Source of the DNA: Dehalococcoidia bacterium | GTDB lineage: Bacteria; Chloroflexota; Dehalococcoidia; UBA2979 | Reading direction: 5' to 3' | Assembly: GCA_020845735.1 (NCBI GenBank) | Contig: JADLFF010000058.1 | Span: 1-40,367 of the forward strand | DNA: 40,367 bases | Part shown: positions 9,822 through 17,419 of the stretch, one piece after another | Position numbering within the stretch: position 1 is the stretch's first letter | How the letters are laid out: every line of letters starts with the position of its first letter | Translations under genes and position numbers: made by a program | Notes under the pieces: model-generated | Told to the model about the DNA's origin: nothing | Database searches by the model: none | Seen by the model: only the letters and a program-made list of their open reading frames with translations

Positions 9822-10069
9822 GTTCGCCCCGAGCACATCGAACGACCGTCCGACGCCCAGCCACCGCCATCCCCCCGTTCGCCCTGAGCCTGTCGAAGGG
9901 CCAGCCGTCCCCACCGTGTCCGAATCGAGCACCCTCCGAGGCCACCCGCCGCCATCCCCCGTTCGCCCTGAGCCTGTCGAAGGGCCAGCCGTCCCCACGA
10001 AGTCCGAGTCGAGCACCCTCCGAGGCCACCCGCCGCCCTCACCCGTTCGTGGTGAGCCTGGCGAACCAC
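9822..10069. repeat. 84-bp tandem array built on the palindromic repeat (fills the 9812-10201 gap)
   Basis: The 390-bp gap between citrate synthase and the transglutaminase-like gene holds no gene. Palindromic repeats start at 9877, 9961 and 10045, exactly 84 bp apart. Units 1 and 2 (9877-9960 and 9961-10044) are nearly identical over their full length. The third begins with the alternative stem (GTGGT/ACCAC instead of GCCCT/AGGGC) and then diverges. A degenerate copy starts at 9822. The rest of the gap (10070-10201) holds a possible TACCAT -10 at 10162-10167 for the next gene. Confidence 0.8.
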
Positions 10070-10201
10070 CCCCGCCGTCCCCCTCAAGCACGAATCGTCC
10101 CCCTCCGACCAGCAACGCCACGTCGAACGAACCGCGGGACGCACGCGAAGGCCCCCTCACCTACCATCGAGAGCGTCCCACCCTCGGCCGATGGAGCCCG
10201 C

Positions 10202-10846
10202 ATGCCCCTCCTCCCCGCCTTCCGCACCGCCGCCATCGCGCGCGGACTCATCGAGGACGGCGCGATCATCGACGCCGCCCGCGCGTTCACCCTCGTGCGC
10301 GACATGCCCTACGAGCGCGCCTCGGAGCCCCGTCCTGAGGCCGTCATCGAGGAGTGGCGCGGCACCTGCTCGAGCAAGCACATCCTCCTCGGCGCACTCC
10401 TGCGCGAGCTCGGGCGGGACAACGTGGTGATGACCGTCCTCCACGAGTTCACGCCCCGCAACTCGCCCTGGCTCCCGCCGGACCTCCTCGCCGAGGTCGA
10501 ACGCGAGCCCGTCGCCGACGTGCACAACTTCCTGATGGTGGAGGACGAAGCCGGCTGGTTCGCCGTCGATGCCACGTGGCCTCTCGCCGCGCAGCCCCTC
10601 GGGCTCGCCGTCAACGAGGAGTGGCGCCCCGGCCGCAACATGGAGATCGCCGCCGACGTCGACGAGGTCTACGACACCCCGGACGACGAGCATCCGCTGG
10701 ACTTCAAGGCGCGCGTCCTCGACCACCACGTGGGCGAGCCCGGCACCCCCGCCCGGCAGCGCCGTGAGCGCTTCATCGAGGGCCTCGCCGCGTGGCTGGG
10801 TACCGCCGTACCTCGCCAGGCGCGCGGAACGAGCCTCCCGAGGTGA
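10202..10846 (+). CDS. Transglutaminase-like (papain-fold) protein
   Basis: A 214-residue protein with the order of a transglutaminase-like catalytic triad: Cys in WRGTCSSKHILLGALLRELG (about residue 57), His in VHNFLMVEDEAGWF (about 106) and Asp in VDATWP (about 121). Bacterial members are peptidases, amidases or inactive; no substrate can be assigned. No signal peptide or membrane segment is seen, so it is probably cytoplasmic. The start at 10202 has GGAG 5 nt upstream, and the triad lies well inside. A small membrane protein follows 17 nt later on the same strand, though that gene has its own possible promoter. Confidence 0.65.
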   Translation: MPLLPAFRTAAIARGLIEDGAIIDAARAFTLVRDMPYERASEPRPEAVIEEWRGTCSSKHILLGALLRELGRDNVVMTVLHEFTPRNSPWLPPDLLAEVEREPVADVHNFLMVEDEAGWFAVDATWPLAAQPLGLAVNEEWRPGRNMEIAADVDEVYDTPDDEHPLDFKARVLDHHVGEPGTPARQRRERFIEGLAAWLGTAVPRQARGTSLPR

Positions 10847-10851
10847 TCCGC

Positions 10852-10857
10852 TAGCAT
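10852..10857 (+). promoter_or_regulatory. -10 box TAGCAT, leaderless spacing
   Basis: TAGCAT ends exactly 6 nt before the ATG at 10864, and no ribosome site lies between them. Transcription would start at or next to the start codon. The same layout recurs at several other genes in this window. Confidence 0.45.
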
Positions 10858-10863
10858 CGCTGC

Positions 10864-11163
10864 ATGAACCCCTCGAGCCAGCGAGAGATGATCACGAACG
10901 CCCTCGCGATGGGCGCCATCTTCTCCGTGGTCATGTACCTGTGGACGCGCGACCCGGTGCAGGCCGCCGTCATGGCGGTGATCATGAGCACCACGATGTA
11001 CATGGGGTACTGGGCCACGAACCGCATCGCGGTCCAGATCGCGAGGCGCGTTCGGCCCGCCGACGCCCCCGCCGAGCCCCTCGCGGCCACCACGGACCGC
11101 CCGGAGCACGTGCAGAAGCGGCGCGCTCGACGCAGACCTCGCGGCCGCCGCCAGCCAGACTAG
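10864..11163 (+). CDS. Small membrane protein of unknown function
   Basis: A 99-residue protein I do not recognise. Two hydrophobic segments (about 12-27 and 32-51) are joined by the short loop WTRDPVQ, so a two-helix hairpin in the membrane is likely. The C-terminal tail (about 58-99) is rich in proline, alanine and then arginine (KRRARRRPRGRR), which should lie in the cytoplasm and could bind nucleic acid or lipid head groups. It has no ribosome site but a -10-like TAGCAT 6 nt before the ATG. Confidence 0.55.
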   Translation: MNPSSQREMITNALAMGAIFSVVMYLWTRDPVQAAVMAVIMSTTMYMGYWATNRIAVQIARRVRPADAPAEPLAATTDRPEHVQKRRARRRPRGRRQPD

Positions 11164-11204
11164 CGGCTCACGGCCGCCGCACCCTGCTGGGGCGCACCTG
11201 CGGG

Positions 11205-11996
11205 CTAGTCGCGTTCGTCGAGGACGATCCCGCGCCCGGCGCTAATCGAGAAGACGTGGTCATCGAGGTCGACACGGGTCCCGTGCATCGCCCGTACCGA
11301 GACGATCCGCTGGCGGCGCCCGTCACGCACCGTCAGGCTGAGGTCCACGATGCCGTCGACCAGCTGCTCCTCGATGCCAAGGCGCGTGAACCCGACGCCC
11401 CCGTGCAGGCGCTGCCCCGTGATCAGCGTCGTGCAGTGCGTGTCCTCGAGGACCCCGCGCAGCAGGTCTGCGATGAACGACGCGGCGACGTCACCCGACG
11501 CCCCCGGCCCGAGCGGCGGGTCGATCGCGACACGCTCCGCCTGGATCTCCTGCGCCGCCTCGATGACCGCGGCGACCGTCGCCGCGGCAGGGCCGCTGCC
11601 CATCGATGCCCCGTTCGTCGCAGCCGCGACGGGCGCCACCGCGGGCGCACCTCCGGGAGGCCCACCAGCCGCCGGTGCGGCCGCAGCCAGCACCGGAGCC
11701 GCAGGCACCGCCGAGGGCGGAAGCACCTGCACGATGCGCGCGTAGCCGTCCTCGACGGCACCACGCAGGTCCCATCCGAGCGAGGCCGCCGTCTCGAGGA
11801 CGCGGCCGGGCTCGTCGGCAGTCACGTACACGCCGGGCTCGCCCTCCCGGATCCCCGCGAGGATGAACTCGAGGCACAGCACCGACTTCCCGGTCCCCGC
11901 CTCCCCGGCCACGAGCACGGACGCCCCCCGGGGGACCCCTCCCTCGATGAGCGCATCAATCTCCGCCACACCGATGGTCGTGCGCATGCGGCGCAT
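11205..11996 (-). CDS. KaiC-like RecA-superfamily ATPase with alanine/proline insert
   Basis: A 263-residue single-domain KaiC/RadA-type ATPase. Walker A GEAGTGKS lies at 31-38, and DE at 61-62 (TADEPGRVLE) is where KaiC proteins carry catalytic carboxylates. Walker B is RVAID near 155-159, and the end RAMHGTRVDLDDHVFSISAGRGIVL is typical of the family. A low-complexity Ala/Pro/Gly insert of about 48 residues (93-140) interrupts the core before Walker B. Such proteins act in signalling or gene regulation, but no partner gene is adjacent. AGGAAAGG precedes the ATG at 11996, and an in-frame ATG lies three codons later. Confidence 0.8.
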   Translation of the reverse strand: MRRMRTTIGVAEIDALIEGGVPRGASVLVAGEAGTGKSVLCLEFILAGIREGEPGVYVTADEPGRVLETAASLGWDLRGAVEDGYARIVQVLPPSAVPAAPVLAAAAPAAGGPPGGAPAVAPVAAATNGASMGSGPAAATVAAVIEAAQEIQAERVAIDPPLGPGASGDVAASFIADLLRGVLEDTHCTTLITGQRLHGGVGFTRLGIEEQLVDGIVDLSLTVRDGRRQRIVSVRAMHGTRVDLDDHVFSISAGRGIVLDERD

Positions 11997-12159
11997 CCTT
12001 TCCTGGGGGTCGCGTGCGGCTCAGATGATGCCGGCGCGCAAGAGGTTCTCAGCCGCCGGGACGCGCAGTCCCACCGGCAGGAGCGGTACACGCGGGCAAT
12101 ATATGTCTCTTACGCAAGCTGCACTACGGCGAAACCCCGAGGACCCGGACAGGATTTCC

Positions 12160-13290
12160 CTAGGGACAGGCCGCGCGCACGGCCGCCGACATCTCGGCAC
12201 AGCGCCGGTACACGATATCCGGCTCCTGGAGCCCGTTCGTCACGTACGCCACCGCGAGGTCGTATCGGGCGTCCGCGTAGCCCACCGAGGACTGCTGCCC
12301 CGCGTGGCCAAACACGCCCGCCCCCTCGTGATAGTCGAACGGATCGCCCGCGAGGCCGCTGAGGTACACGCCCAGCCCGTAGCGCTTCGGGATGTCCTGG
12401 GACCGGTCTCGAGGCGTTTCCGCCTGCGTGCGCGTGGCCTCCGCCATCGTCTCCGGCCGCAGGATCGCCCCGCGCTGGCCGCGCGCGCTCGCGAGGAGCG
12501 CCGCGTAGCACTTCGCGAGGGCGCGCGCCGATCCGAAGCCGTTCGCCGCCGGAATCTGCGCCCGCGCCACCACCTCGCTGTTGTACGCCTGCGCCACCCG
12601 CGAGGTGGATCGCAGCGCACCCGACGGATCGTGGCGCGTGACCTCGGACATCGCGTGCACCGGAGCCCGCCGTCCCAGGTCGCGCTGGTCGAGGCCGATC
12701 GACAGCTCGCTGTCCACGCCCAGCGGCCCGAACAGCTCGTCGCGCAGGTACTGGCGCGGCATCCGCCCATCGATGCGCCGCAGCAGTTCCCCGAGGAGCC
12801 ACCCGAACGTCAGCGTGTGATACCCAACGTCGGTGCCGGGCTCCCATTGCGCTCGGACGGACGCCGTCTGACGCACCGCGTATTCCCAGTTATCCACGCG
12901 GTTGAGATCGAAGTCGGCGGGCAGCTGCGGGCAGCCGGCGCGATGGCTGAGGGCGTGCCTCACGGTGGCCGTGGCCTTGCCCCCCGTGCCGAACTCCGGC
13001 CAGTACGCCGCGATGCGGTCATCGAGGCGCAAGCGCCGCTGCTCGACCAGCCGCAGGATCGCGAACGCCATGAGCGGCTTCGTCGAGGAGAACAGCAGCA
13101 TCCGATGGTGGCGCGTGAGCCGCTGCGACGGGCTGGCGTCCCCACCCACCAGGTCGATCACCAGCTCGCCGTTGCGGTACACCGCAAGCTGCGCGCCGAG
13201 GTGCCACCCGCGCGCGATGTGGTCCGCGAACAGCGCCTCGATGTACGCGATGCCCTCGCGTGTCAGTCCCCGCGCAGCGCTGACGGTCAT
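12160..13290 (-). CDS. Beta-lactamase-family (class C/EstB-like) serine hydrolase
   Basis: A 376-residue serine hydrolase of the class C beta-lactamase/esterase family. The nucleophile motif SSTK is at 68-71, the YxN-equivalent tyrosine is Y157 in VGYHTLTFGWLLGELL, and the KTG-equivalent is FGHAGQQSS near the C-terminus. Members with this pattern are usually esterases or D-amino-acid peptidases rather than antibiotic-degrading enzymes. No signal peptide is evident, so it is probably cytoplasmic. The start is uncertain. I chose the ATG at 13290, where family similarity begins, but a GTG at 13386 lies 5 nt after a TACCAT box and would add 32 residues. Confidence 0.82.
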   Translation of the reverse strand: MTVSAARGLTREGIAYIEALFADHIARGWHLGAQLAVYRNGELVIDLVGGDASPSQRLTRHHRMLLFSSTKPLMAFAILRLVEQRRLRLDDRIAAYWPEFGTGGKATATVRHALSHRAGCPQLPADFDLNRVDNWEYAVRQTASVRAQWEPGTDVGYHTLTFGWLLGELLRRIDGRMPRQYLRDELFGPLGVDSELSIGLDQRDLGRRAPVHAMSEVTRHDPSGALRSTSRVAQAYNSEVVARAQIPAANGFGSARALAKCYAALLASARGQRGAILRPETMAEATRTQAETPRDRSQDIPKRYGLGVYLSGLAGDPFDYHEGAGVFGHAGQQSSVGYADARYDLAVAYVTNGLQEPDIVYRRCAEMSAAVRAACP

Positions 13291-13391
13291 GCGCGCGCGC
13301 CGATTCGCCACGTGAGGTCGCAGTGTGGCAACGGACACCATCCTCGACCCGAAGAGGCCGACTGCCCGGACCGTCCGGTCCGGCACCAGCG

Positions 13392-13397
13392 ATGGTA
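13392..13397 (-). promoter_or_regulatory. -10 box TACCAT near the serine-hydrolase start
   Basis: On the minus strand TACCAT lies 5 nt before a GTG at 13386, so it either marks a leaderless start there or a short leader to a later start codon. Confidence 0.35.
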
Positions 13398-13429
13398 GCC
13401 GATCAATCCACGACTCCCCCGGCCGGCCG

Positions 13430-14416
13430 CTAACTCGGGTCGATCAGGAGCACGATCTTGCCGAAGTTCTCGTTGGACTCCATGCGCTGGTGCGCTGCCG
13501 CCACCTCATCGAGGGGAAACACCTGGTCGATGACAGGCACGATCCGGCCTCGGGCGATGAGGGGGAGCACCCGCCGCACGAACTCCTGGGTCAGCGTCGC
13601 TTTCTCCTCGAGCGAGCGCCCACGGAGGCCCGTGCCGCGCACCGAGAGCCGCTTCCGCGAGAGCGGGCCCAGGTCGTCCACCTTCGACCCGCCCATGGAC
13701 CCCACGATGATCATCCGGCCCTGCACCGCCAGCGCATCGAGGTTCTGCCGCCAGTACGGCCCACCCACCACATCCAGGACGACCTCCACGCCGTGCCCGC
13801 CGGTGCGCTCCCGGATGACCGCCGCGAAGTCCTCCTCGCGATAGTTGATGCCCACATCGAGGCCGAGGGCGCGCGCCTGCTCGAGCTTGTCGGCCGACCC
13901 CGCCGTGCCGAACGTCATGCACGACTGCGCCGCGGCGATCTGGAGGGCAGCCGTCCCGACGCCCGACCCCACCGCATGGATGAGGACAGACTCTCCGGAG
14001 ACGAGCCCGCACTGCAGCACGATCGCGTCGAACGCGGTGAGGAACACCTCGGGGATGCTCGCCGCCTGCTCGTAGGTCAGCCCGTCGGGGATGCGCATCG
14101 CCATCCGCTCGTGGACCGCCACCCGCGAGGCGTACCCGCCGCCACCCAGCAGCGCCATCACGCGATCGCCCGGGCGCCAGGCCGTCACCCGCTCCCCCAC
14201 CTCGATCACCTCGCCGGCCGCCTCGAGGCCCGGGATGTCCTGCGGGATCCCGGGAGGCGCCGGATAGCCGCCGCGCCGCTGCCCGAGGTCGGCGCGGTTC
14301 AGCGCCGAGGCGTGCACCGCCACCAGGACCTCGTCGGGTCCCATCACCGGGTTCGGCCGCTCCTCCACCCGAAAGACCTCCGGACCGCCCGGCTCGGTCA
14401 TCACCGCAGCGCGCAT
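13430..14416 (-). CDS. NAD(P)H:quinone oxidoreductase, zeta-crystallin/PIG3 type
   Basis: A 328-residue zinc-free MDR enzyme. The N-terminal ALNRADLGQRRGGYPAPPG is characteristic of the PIG3 branch of quinone oxidoreductases, and the nucleotide-binding motif is AVGSGVGTAALQ near 148-159. No zinc-ligand pattern is present, as expected. It should reduce quinones or enones with NADPH and may serve in detoxification. The ATG at 14416 has GAGG 6 nt upstream, and a possible TACGAT -10 lies at 14452-14457. It is divergent from the MBL hydrolase at 14587. Confidence 0.88.
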   Translation of the reverse strand: MRAAVMTEPGGPEVFRVEERPNPVMGPDEVLVAVHASALNRADLGQRRGGYPAPPGIPQDIPGLEAAGEVIEVGERVTAWRPGDRVMALLGGGGYASRVAVHERMAMRIPDGLTYEQAASIPEVFLTAFDAIVLQCGLVSGESVLIHAVGSGVGTAALQIAAAQSCMTFGTAGSADKLEQARALGLDVGINYREEDFAAVIRERTGGHGVEVVLDVVGGPYWRQNLDALAVQGRMIIVGSMGGSKVDDLGPLSRKRLSVRGTGLRGRSLEEKATLTQEFVRRVLPLIARGRIVPVIDQVFPLDEVAAAHQRMESNENFGKIVLLIDPS

Positions 14417-14486
14417 CGATGCCTCACATTCACCCCTGAGCCCCGAGGCCAATCGTACAGGGCGGTGGCTCGGCATCTACGAAGAC

Positions 14487-14548
14487 TTGACGGTTGGACG
14501 TGGACGGTAAGGTCGCGGAGTCGGACCCTCCGAGGGACTCTCGGAGGG
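14487..14548 (+). promoter_or_regulatory. Promoter and leader hairpin of the MBL hydrolase gene
   Basis: TTGACG (14487-14492) and TAAGGT (14508-14513), 15 nt apart, could be the promoter. Downstream, CCCTCCGAG (14526-14534) pairs perfectly with CTCGGAGGG (14540-14548) around a GGACT loop, about 39 nt before the start at 14587. The hairpin would sit in the 5' leader. Its role is unknown. Confidence 0.4.
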
Positions 14549-14586
14549 CGCCCGGAGCCTCGCTCGGGGCCAGTGGGAAGCGTCAC

Positions 14587-15945
14587 ATGCACATCGAATG
14601 GGTCAACCACGCGTCGTTCGTCCTCGATCACAACGGCATCCGCCTCATCAGCGACCCCTGGCTCTTCGGCACCGCCTTCGCCGATAGCTGGGACCTCCTC
14701 TCGCCCACGCGCTTCCAATCCGAGGACTGGGCCTCGATTACCCACCTCTGGCTCTCCCACGAGCACCCGGACCACTTCAGCCCGCCTTCGCTGAAGAGCA
14801 TCCCCGAGGCGTATCGCCGCCGCATCGTGGTCATGACCCAGCGCACCCGCGACCGCCGCGTCGCGAGCTACTGCCGCGGTCTGGGCTTCGCCGAGGTCAT
14901 CGAGATGCCCTCCGGCGAGTGGATGCACCTCGGCCCGGACGTCTCGATCATGTGCCAGCCGGTGAAGCTCGACGACTCGTGGCTCGCGATCCGCGCCGGC
15001 GACTCGACGTTGCTCAACCTGAACGACTGCCTCCTCGGCACTGAGGAGGAGGTCCGCGGCGCGATGGCCCAGGTGGGCCGGCCGATCGATGTCCTGCTGA
15101 CGCAGTTCTCGTTTGCCGCGTGGATCGGCAACCAGGGCGACCGCGCATCCCACGAGGCCTCCGCGCGGATGTCGAAGGAGCGCTTCATGCTCCACACGCG
15201 GACGATCCAGCCTCAATGGGTGGTCCCCTTCGCGAGTTACGTCTGGTTCTCCCACGAGGAGAACGCGTTTATGAACGACGCCGTGAACCGCGTCCAGGAC
15301 ATCGTCGCCGAGGTGCGACGGTCGACGAATGTCACCCCGCTCGTGCTCTATCCCGGCGACGTCTGGAGGCCGGGACAGCCGGAGGATCCCACCCCACGCG
15401 CCATCGAGGCGTATATCGCGGACTCCGAGGCCTGCGCGACGCGCCCGCGCCACCAGCCGCACCCCCAGACCATCGAGGAGCTCCAGATCGTCGCCGCGGG
15501 CTACTCGCGACAGTTGCTGCGGTTCCACGGGCCGCTCCTGCGGCTGATCAACTCCCTGGGCCTGCTCAAGCCGACGCCCGTGTGGCTCCGCGATCACGGC
15601 AAGGCCGTGATGTTCTCGATGGGGGGGCTTTCTGTCTCGACGCTTGGTTATGCCGAGTGTGACATCGCCCTGACGTCCGATGCCCTCGCGTACACCCTCC
15701 AGCACATGTGGGGCGGCATGACCCTGATCATCAGCGGCCGTTTCGAGGTGCCCTCCGGCGGCGACATCGACACGGGCGGCCCGCCGCAGCGCTTCAAGCG
15801 CTACGTCCAGTTCGCCGACGACGTGAACCACGGCTGGCCCCTGCGCAAGGAGATCATGTTCCGCGTGCGGAACGCGCTGCCCTTCCTGGAGCGCATCCCG
15901 TGGGCGGTTCGCCACACACCCGATGCCGATCGACCGCCCGTGTAG
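14587..15945 (+). CDS. MBL-fold metallohydrolase
   Basis: A 452-residue metallo-beta-lactamase-fold protein. The metal-binding signature is SHEHPDHF (H58, H60, D62, H63), preceded by MHIEWVNHASFVLDHNGIRLISDPWLFGTAF, the start seen in the subgroup related to UlaG and CMP-Neu5Ac-hydroxylase-like hydrolases. The long C-terminal region (about 250-452) goes beyond a minimal MBL domain and may include a lipid-carrier-like segment; I do not recognise it securely. The ATG at 14587 fits the family start but has only a weak GGGAAG. An in-frame ATG at 14494 would extend it through the leader hairpin and is less likely. Confidence 0.75.
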   Translation: MHIEWVNHASFVLDHNGIRLISDPWLFGTAFADSWDLLSPTRFQSEDWASITHLWLSHEHPDHFSPPSLKSIPEAYRRRIVVMTQRTRDRRVASYCRGLGFAEVIEMPSGEWMHLGPDVSIMCQPVKLDDSWLAIRAGDSTLLNLNDCLLGTEEEVRGAMAQVGRPIDVLLTQFSFAAWIGNQGDRASHEASARMSKERFMLHTRTIQPQWVVPFASYVWFSHEENAFMNDAVNRVQDIVAEVRRSTNVTPLVLYPGDVWRPGQPEDPTPRAIEAYIADSEACATRPRHQPHPQTIEELQIVAAGYSRQLLRFHGPLLRLINSLGLLKPTPVWLRDHGKAVMFSMGGLSVSTLGYAECDIALTSDALAYTLQHMWGGMTLIISGRFEVPSGGDIDTGGPPQRFKRYVQFADDVNHGWPLRKEIMFRVRNALPFLERIPWAVRHTPDADRPPV

Positions 15946-15981
15946 CACCGCGCGTCCGGCCGAGCGCGCCGGCACCCGGCC

Positions 15982-15987
15982 TATACT
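15982..15987 (+). promoter_or_regulatory. -10 box TATACT, leaderless spacing
   Basis: TATACT ends 7 nt before the ATG at 15995, with no ribosome site between. This suggests a leaderless mRNA for the MmgE/PrpD-LonB-HAD unit. Confidence 0.5.
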
Positions 15988-15994
15988 CGTGCGG

Positions 15995-17419
15995 ATGGAC
16001 GAGACCATGCCGACCGCCCGCCTGGCAGAGTTCGTGGCCAGTTGCCCGGTCCCCGCGCGTGCGCGCGAGACGGCCCGCCGCTACCTCCTCGACTGGCTCG
16101 GGTCCGCGATCGGCGGCGCGCACCTGGACCCCCCCACCATCCTTCGAGGCGTCGTCGAGGAGCTGGGGGGCACCCCGCAGGCGACCGTCCTCGCCACCGG
16201 CGCACGCACCTCGGCCCCCCTCGCCGCGATGGCCAACGCCGCCGCCTCGCACGTGCTCGAGCTCGATGACCTCGACCGTGCCTCGATCACCCACCCCGGC
16301 GCCCCCGTCATCGCCGCCGCCCTCGCCGTAGCCGAGCGCGACGGTGCCGGCGGCGCCGCGCTCCTCGAGGCCGTTGCCGTGGGCTACGAGGTCTGCATCC
16401 GGGTCGGCGAGGCGCTTGGGCCCTCCCACTACGAGCACTGGCACACGACGGCCACGGCCGGGACCCTCGGCGCGGCGGCCGCAGCGGCACGCCTCGGAGG
16501 CCTCCCCCCGGAGGCGATCCTGGACGCGCTCGGCAGCGCGGGCACGATGGCCGCGGGCCTCTGGGAGTTCCTCGCCGACGGCGCCATGTCGAAGCAGCTC
16601 CACCCCGCGAAGGCCGCCCACGACGGCATCCTCGCGACGCTGCTCGCGGGCGCGGGGTTCACCGGCGCCACGCGCATCCTCGAGGGCCAGCGCGGCCTCC
16701 TCGCCGCGATGTCCGGCAGCCCTGACCCCTCGCGACTCACGGCGGGGCTCGACGCGCTGACCTCAGGCGGCCCGTGGCGCATCGAGGGCGTCTCGTTCAA
16801 GGTCCACGCCTCGTGCCGCCACACGCACCCCGCCGTCGATGCAGCCCTCCGCCTCCGCGCCCGCGGCCTGGACCCGGCGGACATCGATGCCGTCCACGTG
16901 CGCATCTACTCGCAGGGGCTCGCCCTCCTCGAGGGCGTTGAGCCGACGACGCCGTACGCCGCGAAGTTCTCCCTGCCCTTCTGCATCGCCGCCGCCCTCC
17001 GCCATGGCGATCTCTCGCCCGCGCGGTTCACGGCGCGCACCATCGAGGACGGCGTCACGCTCGAGCTCGCCTCGCGAGTCACGTTCGCGCCGGACCCCAC
17101 CCTCGATGTGCTCTACCCCGCCTGCTGGCCCAGCGTGGTCACCGTGCGCACGCGCAACGGCGCGGTCCTCGAGGAGCGCGTCGACCACCCGGACGGCGAC
17201 CCCGAGGCGCTGCTCACCGATGCGCAGCTCGCGGCCAAGTTCACCCAGCTCACCGAGGAGCAACTCGGCGCCGCGGCCGCCGCAAACCTCGCGCGCCGCG
17301 TCCTGCAGGACCAGCCCGCACCGTCCGCCGCCGACCTCGTCCGTGCGGCCACCGCGGGCGCGCGGCCGCACACCTCCGACATGCGCGCGGCCGTGGCCGC
17401 TGGAGAGGGCACCCGATGA
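15995..17419 (+). CDS. MmgE/PrpD family protein
   Basis: A 474-residue member of the family that includes 2-methylcitrate dehydratase and cis-aconitate decarboxylase. Conserved positions can be seen: LDDLDRASITHPGAP with H100, HYEHWHTTATAGTLGAA with H150, SKQLHPAKAAHDG with K200, and FKVHASCRHTHPAVDAAL near 265-282. Substrate is unassigned. Methylcitrate dehydratase is possible given the citrate/methylcitrate synthase and propionate-type genes nearby, but many environmental MmgE/PrpD proteins act on other acids. The ATG at 15995 sits just after a TATACT box; a second in-frame ATG follows four codons later. The stop overlaps the LonB start as ATGA, so the two are translationally coupled. Confidence 0.85.
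   Translation: MDETMPTARLAEFVASCPVPARARETARRYLLDWLGSAIGGAHLDPPTILRGVVEELGGTPQATVLATGARTSAPLAAMANAAASHVLELDDLDRASITHPGAPVIAAALAVAERDGAGGAALLEAVAVGYEVCIRVGEALGPSHYEHWHTTATAGTLGAAAAAARLGGLPPEAILDALGSAGTMAAGLWEFLADGAMSKQLHPAKAAHDGILATLLAGAGFTGATRILEGQRGLLAAMSGSPDPSRLTAGLDALTSGGPWRIEGVSFKVHASCRHTHPAVDAALRLRARGLDPADIDAVHVRIYSQGLALLEGVEPTTPYAAKFSLPFCIAAALRHGDLSPARFTARTIEDGVTLELASRVTFAPDPTLDVLYPACWPSVVTVRTRNGAVLEERVDHPDGDPEALLTDAQLAAKFTQLTEEQLGAAAAANLARRVLQDQPAPSAADLVRAATAGARPHTSDMRAAVAAGEGTR

Noticed and set aside
9877-10069. Possible CRISPR array
   Set aside because: The 84-bp units are contiguous and nearly identical along their whole length, with no unique spacers and no cas genes.
7373-10144. 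A 923-codon open frame on the minus strand
   Set aside because: It is antisense to four well-supported genes, is rich in Arg/Gly/Val/Asp as GC-rich shadows are, and has no recognisable domain.
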